DNA of 55,035 nt from an uncultured Ruminococcus sp. (GTDB lineage: Bacteria > Bacillota > Clostridia > Oscillospirales > Ruminococcaceae): positions 36,903 to 91,937 of the forward strand of contig CACZFN010000025.1 of assembly GCA_902780505.1 (NCBI GenBank), in the 5' to 3' direction. The notes under the pieces are model-generated. The model made no database searches, was not told the DNA's origin, and was given only the letters and a program-made list of their open reading frames with translations. Position numbers and translations under genes: made by a program. Below are positions 41,902-53,096 of the stretch, piece by piece (position 1 is the first letter of the stretch; each line of letters starts with the position of its first letter).

Positions 41902-41946
41902 GCTAAAAAAGTTTTCAAAAATTATACTATTTATAATATATAGCCC

Positions 41947-41975
41947 TTGAAATTTTTTTCCTTTTGTGATATAAT
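41947..41975 (+). promoter_or_regulatory. Promoter of dnaA
   Basis: TTGAAA (41947-41952), a 17-bp spacer and TATAAT (41970-41975), with TGA extending the -10. Only one weak box-like TTTTCAAAA lies upstream, so autoregulation is not obvious. Confidence 0.85.
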
Positions 41976-42046
41976 AGATAAGTAAACTGGCTTAATATTT
42001 GTTAAAATAAAAATATGTAAATCAATGTAAATTTTGGAGGTATAAA

Positions 42047-43396
42047 ATGGAATCATTCGGTGATGTTTTTGAACTTGTAAAAAACTTCTGCCGTAACTAT
42101 CCGTCAATAAGCGATATAGGCTTTAATAAATGGATAAACGTGCTTGAACCGGTCAAACTTGAAAATAATATTGCTACCCTTTACGCCGAAAATGAATTTG
42201 CAAGGAAGACAGTCCTTGATAATTACGGCGAGATCCTTAAAGAAGCTTTCTATAATACCTTAGGCTTTGATGTTGATGTCGTTATCCTTGTAAAGGACGA
42301 ACAGCTGAAGGAAGAAGATGAAGCAAGAAGCCGTATCTCACAGATGTATAATACAGATTCTTCAGATCAGCTCACCTTTGAAACTTTCGTAAAGGGCAAA
42401 TCAAATGAACTCGCCCTTGCATTTTCAATAGCTGTGGCAGATAAGTATAATAAAAATAAAAAAGTTGATGCGGGTACTATCTTCAATCCTCTCTTTATCT
42501 ACGGCGATTCGGGGCTTGGGAAGACTCACCTTATGAAAGCGATCGTCCACGAGGTAAGGAAGAATAACCCCGATATGAATATAATCTATACCACAGGCGA
42601 AAGCTTCACAAATGAAATCGTCAAGGCAATACAGAACGGCACTACAATTGAATTTCACGAAAAATACCGCGGTGCTGATATCCTCCTTGTTGATGACGTC
42701 CAGTTTATCGCCGGTAAGGAAGCTACACAGGAAGAATTTTTCCATACCTTCAACGATATCTATAACGCAGGAAATCAGATAGTTCTTACCTCCGATATCG
42801 CCCCTTCAAGAATGTCAAGGCTTGAAGAACGTATCCGTTCCCGCTTCCTTAAAGGTGTGCCTGTTGATATCCAGTCGCCCGATTTTGAAACAAGAATGGC
42901 AATAGTCAAGAGAAAGGCTGAAATAATCGGCCTCCCCCTTACCGACTCTATCGCAAGGCTCATCGCGGAAAAAATAAAGACAAATATCCGTCAGCTTGAA
43001 GGTACAGTAAATAAAATAAAGGCAATATCCGCCTATACTAACGAACAGCCCACAATGGCTATGACACAGCGCGTTATCCGCGAAATGCTCGTGGAAAATC
43101 AGCCCGCCGAAATAACCGTTGACAGGATAATAAGCGACGTTGCAGCAATGTTCAAAGTATCCCCCGAGGATATAAGGTCAGCTAACCGCCGCGCAAATGT
43201 CTCCCTTGCAAGAAAGATAACTATATATGTCTTAAAACAGGTAAAGGGTATGACATATCAGGATATCGGCAGCGAACTCGGTAAAAACCACTCCACTATG
43301 ACACTCCATTATCAGGACGCCTGCAATATGCTCAAAGAAAATGCAAACCTCAAAGAAAATGTCGAGGAGATCATCAATAACCTCCGTGAAAAGTAA
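42047..43396 (+). CDS. dnaA: Chromosomal replication initiator DnaA with altered DNA-recognition motif
   Basis: A 449-residue AAA+ initiator. Domain I is about 1-85 and the linker is short. Domain III has Walker A YGDSGLGKTHL, Walker B ILLVDDVQFIAGK and the EEFFHTFNDIYNAG segment. Domain IV is the DNA-binding part. In nearly all bacteria its signature reads GGRDHTTV; here residues 412-418 read GKNHSTM, so the Arg and Asp are missing and the spacing is one residue shorter. These residues contact the DnaA box, so its recognition sequence is predicted to differ. The boxes in the following gap agree. GGAGG ribosome site. Confidence 0.96.
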   Translation: MESFGDVFELVKNFCRNYPSISDIGFNKWINVLEPVKLENNIATLYAENEFARKTVLDNYGEILKEAFYNTLGFDVDVVILVKDEQLKEEDEARSRISQMYNTDSSDQLTFETFVKGKSNELALAFSIAVADKYNKNKKVDAGTIFNPLFIYGDSGLGKTHLMKAIVHEVRKNNPDMNIIYTTGESFTNEIVKAIQNGTTIEFHEKYRGADILLVDDVQFIAGKEATQEEFFHTFNDIYNAGNQIVLTSDIAPSRMSRLEERIRSRFLKGVPVDIQSPDFETRMAIVKRKAEIIGLPLTDSIARLIAEKIKTNIRQLEGTVNKIKAISAYTNEQPTMAMTQRVIREMLVENQPAEITVDRIISDVAAMFKVSPEDIRSANRRANVSLARKITIYVLKQVKGMTYQDIGSELGKNHSTMTLHYQDACNMLKENANLKENVEEIINNLREK

Positions 43397-43785
43397 AAGT
43401 CGCATTTTTATCCCTTTAAACAATTGTTAAAACCACTTTAAACTTTCACTTTTCCGCTTTTCAGCGCCTCTTACCACATATGCTTAACTTCTTTTAAACA
43501 TTCATTCTTGAAAAGTCCCACATTTTCAACATTTTTTGTCTCTTTAAACAAACACTTTTCAAACATTTAAACACCCCTCTCCTGATCTGACATTTTTTAA
43601 ACATTCAGCAAACAATCTCTCCCCTCCGCTTTATATCGATTTAACTGACCTTATCTCACATTATAAACACTTTAAACACCTCTACTAATAATACTAACAA
43701 TAAATAATATTATTTTCTTTTAAAATCACTCTTTTCTCCCCTCTGTTTTTTCCTCTGTCAACAAAACTAAGAAAGGAACCTTCTT
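43397..43785 (+). other. Putative chromosomal origin oriC with non-canonical DnaA boxes
   Basis: This 389-bp AT-rich dnaA-dnaN gap has no open frame. Same-strand boxes: CTTTAAACA (43414-43422), TTTTAAACA (43492-43500), TTTTCAACA (43523-43531), CTTTAAACA (43542-43550), ATTTAAACA (43565-43573), TTTTAAACA (43595-43603), TTATAAACA (43661-43669), CTTTAAACA (43670-43678). No TTATCCACA is present. Directly after the last box, 43683-43703 reads as TAC/TAA triplets like a DnaA-trio, followed by an AT-rich stretch to about 43730, the likely unwinding site. Confidence 0.8.
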
Positions 43786-44892
43786 ATGAAATTTATCTGC
43801 AAAAAGCAAACCCTTTATGATGCAGTCATCAACACCTCAAAAGCTGTTTCCGACAGAAGTTCAAATCCACTTCTGGAAGGAATACGTTTCCATCTCGACG
43901 GCAGCTTGCTCGAACTCACAGGCTATGACCTTGAAATAGGTATCCGTACATCAGTCCTTGTTAATTCCGAAGACGAGTGTACCTTTATCGCCGATCCCCG
44001 CCTTTTCTCCGAAATGGTAAAGAAAATGCCGGAGGAGGATATAATGGTGGAAATAAGCGAATCCTTCCATATAACTATTTCGGGCGGTCTTACGACCTAT
44101 AACCTCTCCGCTGTTGACGGTACCGAATACCCCGAACTCCCCGAAAAGGAAACTAAAGAGGTCATGACGATATCACAGCCTGTTCTTAAAAATATGATCA
44201 ATCAGTCAATATTCGCAACAGCTGTAACTGATTCAAAGCCTATACTTAAAGGTGAACTCTTTGAAATACAAAACAGCGTCCTTACAATGGTCGCTATCGA
44301 CGGCTATAGGCTCGCAGTAAGAAAGGAACCTATAAAGTTTGATGATGTCGCACAGTTTGTTGTCCCTGCCAAGAGTCTTGCAGAGCTTGCAAAGCTTTTG
44401 AGTGATGATGAAAATGATTTCTGCCAGATGTACCTTTCCGAAAAGCATATGATCTTTGAAATAGGTGCATACCTTGTTTATTCAAGACTTCTTGAAGGTG
44501 AATTCCACCCCTATAGAAGCGCTATCCCCGAAAACTTCACAACAGAAGTCATAGTCGATAGAAAAGAACTTATGACAAGTCTTGAACGTGCTGCACTTAT
44601 CATTGACGATAAAGTCCCAACTCCCCTCAGATGTCACTTTGAAAACGGTCAGATAAAATTTGACTGTACTACAAAGCTCGGTAAGATACAGGACGAGATA
44701 TCAGCAGATATCGCAGGCCCCGTTATCGAAATTGGCTTTAAGTGTAAGTATCTTATAGATCCCCTGAAGGTAATAAATGATGATAAGGTAAAGCTTCAGA
44801 TGTCAGGCAGCCTTCTCCCTATGAAGATAGTGCCTCTGAACGGTGACAGCTATACATATCTGGTGCTGCCTGTAAGACTGAAAACAAAGTGA
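43786..44892 (+). CDS. dnaN: DNA polymerase III beta sliding clamp
   Basis: A 368-residue clamp with three repeated domains. MKFICKKQTLYDAVINTSKAVSDRSSNP is the usual N-terminus, with VVPAKSLAELAKLL mid-protein and the C-terminal VLPVRLK, the canonical end that forms part of the partner-binding pocket. Rings DNA and tethers polymerase. Ribosome site GAAAGGA. The next gene overlaps its stop codon. Confidence 0.97.
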   Translation: MKFICKKQTLYDAVINTSKAVSDRSSNPLLEGIRFHLDGSLLELTGYDLEIGIRTSVLVNSEDECTFIADPRLFSEMVKKMPEEDIMVEISESFHITISGGLTTYNLSAVDGTEYPELPEKETKEVMTISQPVLKNMINQSIFATAVTDSKPILKGELFEIQNSVLTMVAIDGYRLAVRKEPIKFDDVAQFVVPAKSLAELAKLLSDDENDFCQMYLSEKHMIFEIGAYLVYSRLLEGEFHPYRSAIPENFTTEVIVDRKELMTSLERAALIIDDKVPTPLRCHFENGQIKFDCTTKLGKIQDEISADIAGPVIEIGFKCKYLIDPLKVINDDKVKLQMSGSLLPMKIVPLNGDSYTYLVLPVRLKTK

Positions 44893-44894
44893 TC

Positions 44895-45116
44895 ATGAAA
44901 AATATAGAAGTAAAAATAAAAACGGAATTTATAAAGCTTGACTCTCTCCTTAAATTTGCAGGCCTTGTGAAAAGCGGTGCCGACGGTAAACTTATAATAC
45001 AAGAGGGAAGAATAAAAGTAAACGGCGAGATCTGCTTTATGCGGGGTAAAAAGATAAGAGAGGGCGATAAGGTGCAGATAGATGAAATAAATTCCGAAAT
45101 AACAGTTAAAAGATGA
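44895..45116 (+). CDS. yaaA: S4-domain RNA-binding protein (YaaA-like)
   Basis: A 73-residue protein consisting of one S4 domain (LDSLLKFAGLVKSGADGKLIIQEGRIKVNG). This small gene is conserved between dnaN and recF in Bacillota and may take part in ribosome biogenesis. A GTG at 44889 overlaps the dnaN stop; the ATG at 44895 is the more usual choice, but neither has a strong ribosome site, so translational coupling is likely. Its stop overlaps recF. Confidence 0.9.
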   Translation: MKNIEVKIKTEFIKLDSLLKFAGLVKSGADGKLIIQEGRIKVNGEICFMRGKKIREGDKVQIDEINSEITVKR

Positions 45117-46232
45117 TAATAACGTCATTTTCCTGTAACGGTTTTAAAAATCTTAAAGATGTTTCAATAAAGCCGCATAAGGATATAAATGTGTTCATGG
45201 GCGAAAATGCACAGGGCAAAACAAACCTTATCGAAGCTATATGGCTATGTACGGGTGTAAGAAGCTTTCGTAATACAAAAGATAAGGATATGATAGCCCT
45301 CGAAGGTGACCGTGCGGATATTTCCCTTGAATTTAAAAATAATTTCCGTGAGCAGAAAATAGATTATTCCGTTATAAGACAAGATTTAAAAAATAAATGT
45401 GTCTTTTTAAACGGCGTTAAACTCCCCCTTGCATCAAAACTTTTCGGAAATCTCGGTTGTGTTGTCTTTACTCCGGAGGATCTCAGCCTTTCAAAAGGCT
45501 CCCCAGATAACAGAAGACAGTTTCTTGACCTCTCTGTTTCACAGATAAAATCTGCCTATTCATCTGTAGTAGTCAGGTATAATAATATCCTTGAACAGCG
45601 TAATATGCTGCTTAAAAATATATCCTTCGGCAAAAGCTCCCCTGATGAACTTGATGTGTGGGATTATCAGCTTGCCAAACTCGGCTCCTATATATCAATG
45701 CTCAGGTTTAATTATACAAAAAAACTTGATACCTATGCTTCCTCCCTTTTTTCCGATATCTCAAAGGGGCGTGAACATCTGGAACTTTTCTATCAGTCAA
45801 CTGTCTTTGATAACCTGGAAGGCAGAACTGATTATCTCGGTGATCTCAGTCAGGAATATCTTTTTAAACTCCAAAAAACAAGAAGTGAAGATATAAAACT
45901 CGGCTTTACTTCAAAGGGTGTCCACCGTGATGATCTGAGTGGTAATATAAACGGCAGAAGCCTGCGTGATTTCGCATCACAAGGTCAGCATAGATCGGCA
46001 GCACTTGTTCTTAAACTCTCTCAGGCGTATATCCTTACAGATGAAACGGACGATCCCCCCGTTATCCTCCTTGATGACGTCATGAGTGAACTTGACCGTT
46101 CAAGGCAGGAATTTGTCATAAATAAGATCGGCAGAATGCAGGTTTTTATAACCTGCTGCGATATGAATGACGTGATAACTTCTTCCCGGGGAAAGCTCTA
46201 TATCATAGAAAACGGAAGGGTGAAAAAACAAA

Positions 46233-46252
<20 letters not shown>
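45113..46252 (+). CDS. recF: DNA replication and repair protein RecF
   Basis: A 379-residue SMC-like ATPase. Walker A GENAQGKTNLIEAIWL, signature region FASQGQHRSAALVLKLSQA and Walker B VILLDDVMSELD are intact. It loads RecA at single-stranded gaps. ATG overlaps the S4-gene stop by 4 bp and its own 3' end overlaps remB by 20 bp, so the block is one tight operon. Confidence 0.96.
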
Positions 46253-48492
<2,240 letters not shown>

Positions 48493-48512
48493 AAAGGCAG
48501 GTGAACAATACA

Positions 48513-49100
48513 TTGCTTGATAAGGAAAATGCTGCTGATGAAAAAGTCCTCTCCTTTGAATATGATGTAAAGAATAAAGAAGAAGAAGAAGCCTTCATCA
48601 CCTTCCAGAAAAAGTATGTATATAAAAGCAATATCATAAAAACAGTTATTTTCGGTATCCTTGCAGTTTTGTTCCTCATATCTTTTATCAGAGATCCGAA
48701 AGAATACTTAAACCCTGTTCTGATGGTGATATGCCTTACAGTTATATTCGTGGTGTGGTTCAATACAAAAAAAATACGCTCGTCGCTTATGCAGGCACTT
48801 AAAGTGCTTGAAAACGATAAGTATATCTTTACCCTCTATGATGACCGCTTCACTATCGAAACAGAAGTTGACGAATCTGAATTTGAGGAGGACGAGGAGA
48901 TTCCCGTTATCCCCCCGAGAGTTGTGTATTTTAAGGATATATCTCTGAGTGTCATAGAAAAACTCGATATGTTTGTGCTTATACTTAAAAAAGATACTAT
49001 CTATGTTCTTCCTAAAAGATGCTTTGATGAAAATGTTTCAGGTGAACTTCATGATAGATTTTCTTCACTTCTCGGTGAGGATTATGAAACAGAACTGTGA
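48513..49100 (+). CDS. YcxB-like membrane protein between gyrB and gyrA (hypothetical)
   Basis: A protein of about 195 residues with two adjacent membrane helices (IIKTVIFGILAVLFLISFI and YLNPVLMVICLTVIFVVWF) and a cytosolic C-terminal domain. There, FTLYDDRFTIE...VYFKDISLSVIE...TIYVLPKRCF resembles the YcxB-like fold. Function unknown. The frame reaches a GTG at 48501, but AGGTG then serves better as ribosome site for the TTG at 48513. It interrupts the usual direct gyrB-gyrA adjacency. Confidence 0.8.
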   Translation: MLDKENAADEKVLSFEYDVKNKEEEEAFITFQKKYVYKSNIIKTVIFGILAVLFLISFIRDPKEYLNPVLMVICLTVIFVVWFNTKKIRSSLMQALKVLENDKYIFTLYDDRFTIETEVDESEFEEDEEIPVIPPRVVYFKDISLSVIEKLDMFVLILKKDTIYVLPKRCFDENVSGELHDRFSSLLGEDYETEL

Positions 49101-49139
49101 TATGCTCTGTGAAATCAAAAATTAAGGAGTGAAAATCAA

Positions 49140-51665
49140 GTGTTTGATGAAAATTCAACTGTAATTGATACCGATATAGAAGGCCTTATGAAGGAATCCT
49201 TCCTCCAGTATTCAATGGCAGTTATCGTGTCCCGCGCACTCCCTGATGTCAGGGACGGCCTTAAACCCGTTCACCGCAGGATACTCTATACACTTCACGA
49301 AAACGGTATAACCCCCGAAAAGCCGTATAGAAAATGCGCCGATACAGTTGGCTCTGTTCTCGGCCGTTATCACCCCCACGGTGATACATCAGTATATGAT
49401 GCTCTGGTAAGGCTTGCACAGAAGTTCTCAATGCGCTATCCCCTTGTCGACGGCCACGGTAACTTCGGCTCTATCGACGGCGATCCGCCTGCTGCATACC
49501 GTTATACTGAAGCAAAAATGGCAAAGATGTCCCTTAATATGCTTACCGATATCGGTAAGGAAACTGTTGACTTCCAGCCAAACTATGATGACAGATTAAA
49601 AGAACCTGTTGTCCTCCCCTCCCGCTTCCCGAACCTCCTCTGTAACGGTTCTACGGGTATTGCAGTCGGTATGGCAACAAATATTCCCCCGCATAACCTT
49701 AATGAAATAGTAGATGCCTTAAAACTCTTGGTCGATAACCCCGATGCTACCCTTGATGAACTTATGACCTGCGTAAAAGGCCCCGATTTCCCTACAGGCG
49801 GTATTATTATGGGCAGGGCAGGTATCAGGGCGGCTTATGCTACAGGCAGGGGTAAGATCACTTTAAGGTCAGTTACCAGTATCGAGGAAATAAAGGGCAG
49901 AGAGTGTATAGTCATCACCGAGATCCCCTATATGGTGAATAAAGCCCGCCTTGTGGAAACTATCGCAGGCCTTGTAAAGGATAAGCGTATCGAGGGTATC
50001 CATGACCTCCGTGATGAATCCGATAAGGAAGTCGGTATCCGTATAGTTATCGAACTTAAAAGGGATGCTATCGCTCAGGTGGTGCTCAATAAGCTTTTCA
50101 GCTTCACTCAGCTTCAGGATACCGTCGGCGTGATAATGCTCGCCCTCGTAAACGGCGTTCCTAAGATACTTACACTTAAACAGTGCCTCGAACAGTACCT
50201 CGATTTCCAGGTGGACGTTATCACAAGGCGTACAAAGTTTGACCTCAGAAAGGCTAAGGAACGTGAACATATCGTCGAAGGCCTTGTTATCGCCCTTGAT
50301 AATATCGACAGAGTAGTTGAGATACTTAAAACATCAAAGTCTATCCCCGAAGGTAAACAGCGCCTTTGTAATGAATTCAGCCTTTCCGATATCCAGTCTG
50401 AACATATCGTCCAGATGACTCTCGGTAAGCTTACAGGTATGGAACGTCAGAAGCTTATCGACGAACTCGCTGAACTCAGGGCAAAGATCGCAGACCTTGA
50501 AGATATACTTGCACATCATGACAGAATTCTCCATATTATCCTTGATGAACTTCAGGTCATAAAGGATAAATTCGGTGATGCCAGAAGAACATCAATAGAA
50601 AATGTCAGCGGCGAAGTCGATATCGAAGACCTTATCCCCGTTGAAGAAAGTATAGTTACCTATACCCATAACGGCTATATCAAACGTACCGCAATAAGCG
50701 CATATAAGGCTCAGAACCGCGGCGGTAAGGGTGTGCAGGGTATGAAACAGCGTGAAGACGATTTTGTTGAGGAAATGTTTGTCTGCTCAACACACGATAA
50801 TATACTCTTTATCACTAATAAAGGCCTTATGTATCGCCTTAAATGCTATGAAGTCCCCGAAGGCTCCAAAAATTCAAAGGGTAATAATATAATAAATATG
50901 CTTCCCCTCTCCGAGGGTGAAAAGATAGCCCAGATGATAAAGACAGAGGATTTTGCCGAAGGCAAATACCTCGTTATGGTCACAAAATCCGGTAAGATCA
51001 AGCGTACTCCCCTTTCTGCATATAAGAATGTCAGAAAGAACGGCCTTATCGCGATAGGCCTTGATGAAAATGATGAAATAATGGGCGCACGCCTTACCTT
51101 CGGTGAAAACCAGCTTATCATCGCTACCCGTAACGGTATGGCAATAAGAATAAATGAAACCGCTGTCAGAACAATGTCCCGTCAGGCACACGGCGTCAAG
51201 GCAATTAAGCTCAGAAGCGGCGACTATGTCGTTTCAATGGCAAGGGTAAGGGAAGGCGCTGCCGTCCTTACCGTTTCCGAAAAAGGTCTTGGCAGAAGAT
51301 GTGCCCTTGAAAGCTATAGGATCCAGAACCGCGGCGGCTACGGTATGCTTAATTATAAGGTCTCAGATGAAAAGGGCTATGTCTGCGGTATCAAGGTAGT
51401 TGATGATACCGACGATATCATAATGATCTCCTCTGACGGTATCATTATAAGACTGCGTGCTTCCGATATCCGTGTAATGGGCAGGTATGCAACAGGTGTC
51501 CGCCTTATGCGTGTGGCAGAAAACGAAAAGGTGGTAGCCTTCACCCGTGCCGAGCATGAAGATGATGCCGAAATAAGCACAGTCGAAGATAACGGCGAAG
51601 AAGATGTTTCCGATCCCGAAAATGAAGACACAGGTGAGGTTTCCGAAACAGACGACGAAAACTGA
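49140..51665 (+). CDS. gyrA: DNA gyrase subunit A
   Basis: An 841-residue DNA-cleaving subunit. Catalytic Tyr122 in AAYRYTEAKM aligns with E. coli numbering. The quinolone region reads HPHGDTSVYD, so Thr83 and Asp87; Thr83 is natural in several species and does not show resistance. The GyrA box QNRGGKG in the C-terminal pinwheel marks gyrase rather than topoisomerase IV. The C-terminus is acidic (about 800-841). GTG start after AAGGAG. Followed by a terminator split by a repeat element. Confidence 0.97.
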   Translation: MFDENSTVIDTDIEGLMKESFLQYSMAVIVSRALPDVRDGLKPVHRRILYTLHENGITPEKPYRKCADTVGSVLGRYHPHGDTSVYDALVRLAQKFSMRYPLVDGHGNFGSIDGDPPAAYRYTEAKMAKMSLNMLTDIGKETVDFQPNYDDRLKEPVVLPSRFPNLLCNGSTGIAVGMATNIPPHNLNEIVDALKLLVDNPDATLDELMTCVKGPDFPTGGIIMGRAGIRAAYATGRGKITLRSVTSIEEIKGRECIVITEIPYMVNKARLVETIAGLVKDKRIEGIHDLRDESDKEVGIRIVIELKRDAIAQVVLNKLFSFTQLQDTVGVIMLALVNGVPKILTLKQCLEQYLDFQVDVITRRTKFDLRKAKEREHIVEGLVIALDNIDRVVEILKTSKSIPEGKQRLCNEFSLSDIQSEHIVQMTLGKLTGMERQKLIDELAELRAKIADLEDILAHHDRILHIILDELQVIKDKFGDARRTSIENVSGEVDIEDLIPVEESIVTYTHNGYIKRTAISAYKAQNRGGKGVQGMKQREDDFVEEMFVCSTHDNILFITNKGLMYRLKCYEVPEGSKNSKGNNIINMLPLSEGEKIAQMIKTEDFAEGKYLVMVTKSGKIKRTPLSAYKNVRKNGLIAIGLDENDEIMGARLTFGENQLIIATRNGMAIRINETAVRTMSRQAHGVKAIKLRSGDYVVSMARVREGAAVLTVSEKGLGRRCALESYRIQNRGGYGMLNYKVSDEKGYVCGIKVVDDTDDIIMISSDGIIIRLRASDIRVMGRYATGVRLMRVAENEKVVAFTRAEHEDDAEISTVEDNGEEDVSDPENEDTGEVSETDDEN

Positions 51666-51672
51666 AATAAAT

Positions 51673-51868
51673 CCCCCCGAAAGCTTTTCGGGAACCAGAC
51701 TGTTGATAAAGCATGGACTGTATGGAAATAAATTTCCGAAGGGGTTTGGGGGCGACCGGAAAGCCCCCAAAAACAGGGCGTGGACAGCCTTTGAGTTTTC
51801 AATTCATTTCGCACGTATCACTAAAATAAGGTTTTGCGACAAGCTGCCCCCGAAAGCTTTTCGGGGGC
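51673..51868. mobile_element. MITE-like element splitting the gyrA terminator
   Basis: The terminator palindrome CCCCCGAAAGCTTTTCGGG occurs at 51674-51692 without a T run and again at 51847-51865 followed by GGC and T5. Between them, 51696-51846 is a 151-bp core with ends CAGACTGTTGATAAAG and TTTTGCGACAAGCTG, and a CGAAGGGGTTTGGGGGC/GCCCCC stem. It is the same family as 7992-8145 and 24457-24622. Confidence 0.87.
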
Positions 51869-51888
51869 TTTTTCTAAGGGGTGACTGT

Positions 51889-52476
51889 ATGAACGAATTT
51901 CTTATGAAGTATAGCCTGTCCTTCCTTCTTGCGGCAATCGGCACATTCTTTGTTTTTTTTAATTACTTTGCCATATATGCAAGCAAAAAAAGCGGCCATT
52001 ATGTTTCGGGTATTCCTTTTATAGGCGGTGTCCTGTTGTTTTTTGCCTTTATCATAACCCCGCTTAAACTGTTAAGCCTTGCCTGCCTGCTCGATTATTC
52101 CATACCGATGTTTTTTGTGTCCTTTGTCCCTGAAATGATAGTCTATTATAAGGAAAGCCGCTGCTTTCTGCCTGTTTTCAGAAAGTATAAGTATAAGGGA
52201 GAGTATGAAACACGCTCTGTGGTCATTACATTCGGCGATACGTCCTACGAGAGCAGGCTTCTTTATAATTTTATTTATACAAATGTCGATACCCCTCTTA
52301 AATTTGCCATATGTAAAAACAAAAACGAACCTGCCGTTATCGCCCTTATCCGTGATAAGACAGTTTCCTCTGCCCCTGAGATACTCCCCTTTTCAGACGG
52401 TTACTTCACCCTTGATGATGTCCCCTATAAAGATACCCGCGTCAAACTCACCGTTTCAGTTAAAAACCCCCGATAA
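51889..52476 (+). CDS. Membrane protein (hypothetical)
   Basis: A 195-residue protein with three N-terminal membrane helices (FLLAAIGTFFVFFNYFAIY, GIPFIGGVLLFFAFIIT, LDYSIPMFFVSFVPEMIVY). A cytosolic C-terminal part of about 100 residues begins ETRSVVITFGDTSYESRLLYNFIYT. I recognise no family. The ATG at 51889 follows AAGGGGTG; upstream codons of the open frame belong to the repeat element. A shared terminator follows at 52514. Confidence 0.75.
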   Translation: MNEFLMKYSLSFLLAAIGTFFVFFNYFAIYASKKSGHYVSGIPFIGGVLLFFAFIITPLKLLSLACLLDYSIPMFFVSFVPEMIVYYKESRCFLPVFRKYKYKGEYETRSVVITFGDTSYESRLLYNFIYTNVDTPLKFAICKNKNEPAVIALIRDKTVSSAPEILPFSDGYFTLDDVPYKDTRVKLTVSVKNPR

Positions 52477-52513
52477 TAACCCTTTTCATTGAAAAGCACT
52501 GTGCATAAAAAAC

Positions 52514-52549
52514 TCCGCACCTCACATTCCCGTGAAGTGCGGATATTTT
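52514..52549. terminator. Convergent-gene terminator
   Basis: CCGCAC-TCAC arms pair with GTGA-GTGCGG; a T run follows on plus and a T run lies on the other side on minus. Serves both converging genes. Confidence 0.8.
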
Positions 52550-52566
52550 TTCTTTCAAGTCAGCTC

Positions 52567-53082
52567 TTACTGCTGGATATTTTCGTCAGCTTTCTCGGCA
52601 TTCATTTCATTTCTTCTCTTTATAAGTACCTTCTTTATGTTTTCAAGCATCTCTCTTGTAAAGGGAAGATTGTGTGACATAGGGTTTATCACAAATCCCT
52701 TTATCGAAGGCACCTGCTCAACAAGTGTCGCAAGGTCGCCAAAACGCATCTTTACCCTCTGGTAAGGCTCGCTTGCCTTGAACTTTGCAAGCTCGTCAGC
52801 GTCCGTAAATGCAGGGAAGAAAGTTTCCCCGTCAGGCTTCTTTATAAGCAGGAACCTTGCCTTAGGCTTCTCCTCAAACTTTACCTCGTTGTTTGCATTC
52901 GCAACGATCTCCTTCTTGCGCTCAATAACTGCCGGTACATAGAATGTGCCCCTGAGCGCTGCGTTTATCGTTACATTCTGTGTGTCGGGTGTAAAATTCT
53001 CCCGCATTGCCTGTATAGCTTCAATAAGTTTGGGGTTTGTTACTGCCTGATCCTGATTGGGTGTCTGGTTCTGTTCTGCCAT
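52567..53082 (-). CDS. SseB-family protein
   Basis: A 171-residue soluble protein with an SseB N-terminal-type domain: LRGTFYVPAVIER, FLLIKKPDGETFFPAFTDADELAKF and IKGFVINPMSHNLPFTREML. Such domains are widespread in Bacillota with no settled function; secretion-related roles known in enteric bacteria should not be assumed. It is last in an operon with tatD and a glycosyltransferase, 14 bp after the latter. Confidence 0.85.
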   Translation of the reverse strand: MAEQNQTPNQDQAVTNPKLIEAIQAMRENFTPDTQNVTINAALRGTFYVPAVIERKKEIVANANNEVKFEEKPKARFLLIKKPDGETFFPAFTDADELAKFKASEPYQRVKMRFGDLATLVEQVPSIKGFVINPMSHNLPFTREMLENIKKVLIKRRNEMNAEKADENIQQ

Positions 53083-53096
53083 TTTTAATATCTCCT

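Noticed and set aside
49374-49410. Quinolone-resistance change in gyrA (Thr83)
   Set aside because: Thr at this position is a natural residue in several species, and Asp87 is intact.
51604-51888. Upstream extension of the 51889 membrane gene
   Set aside because: These codons lie within the gyrA end and the repeat element; the ATG at 51889 has a proper ribosome site and starts the first membrane helix.
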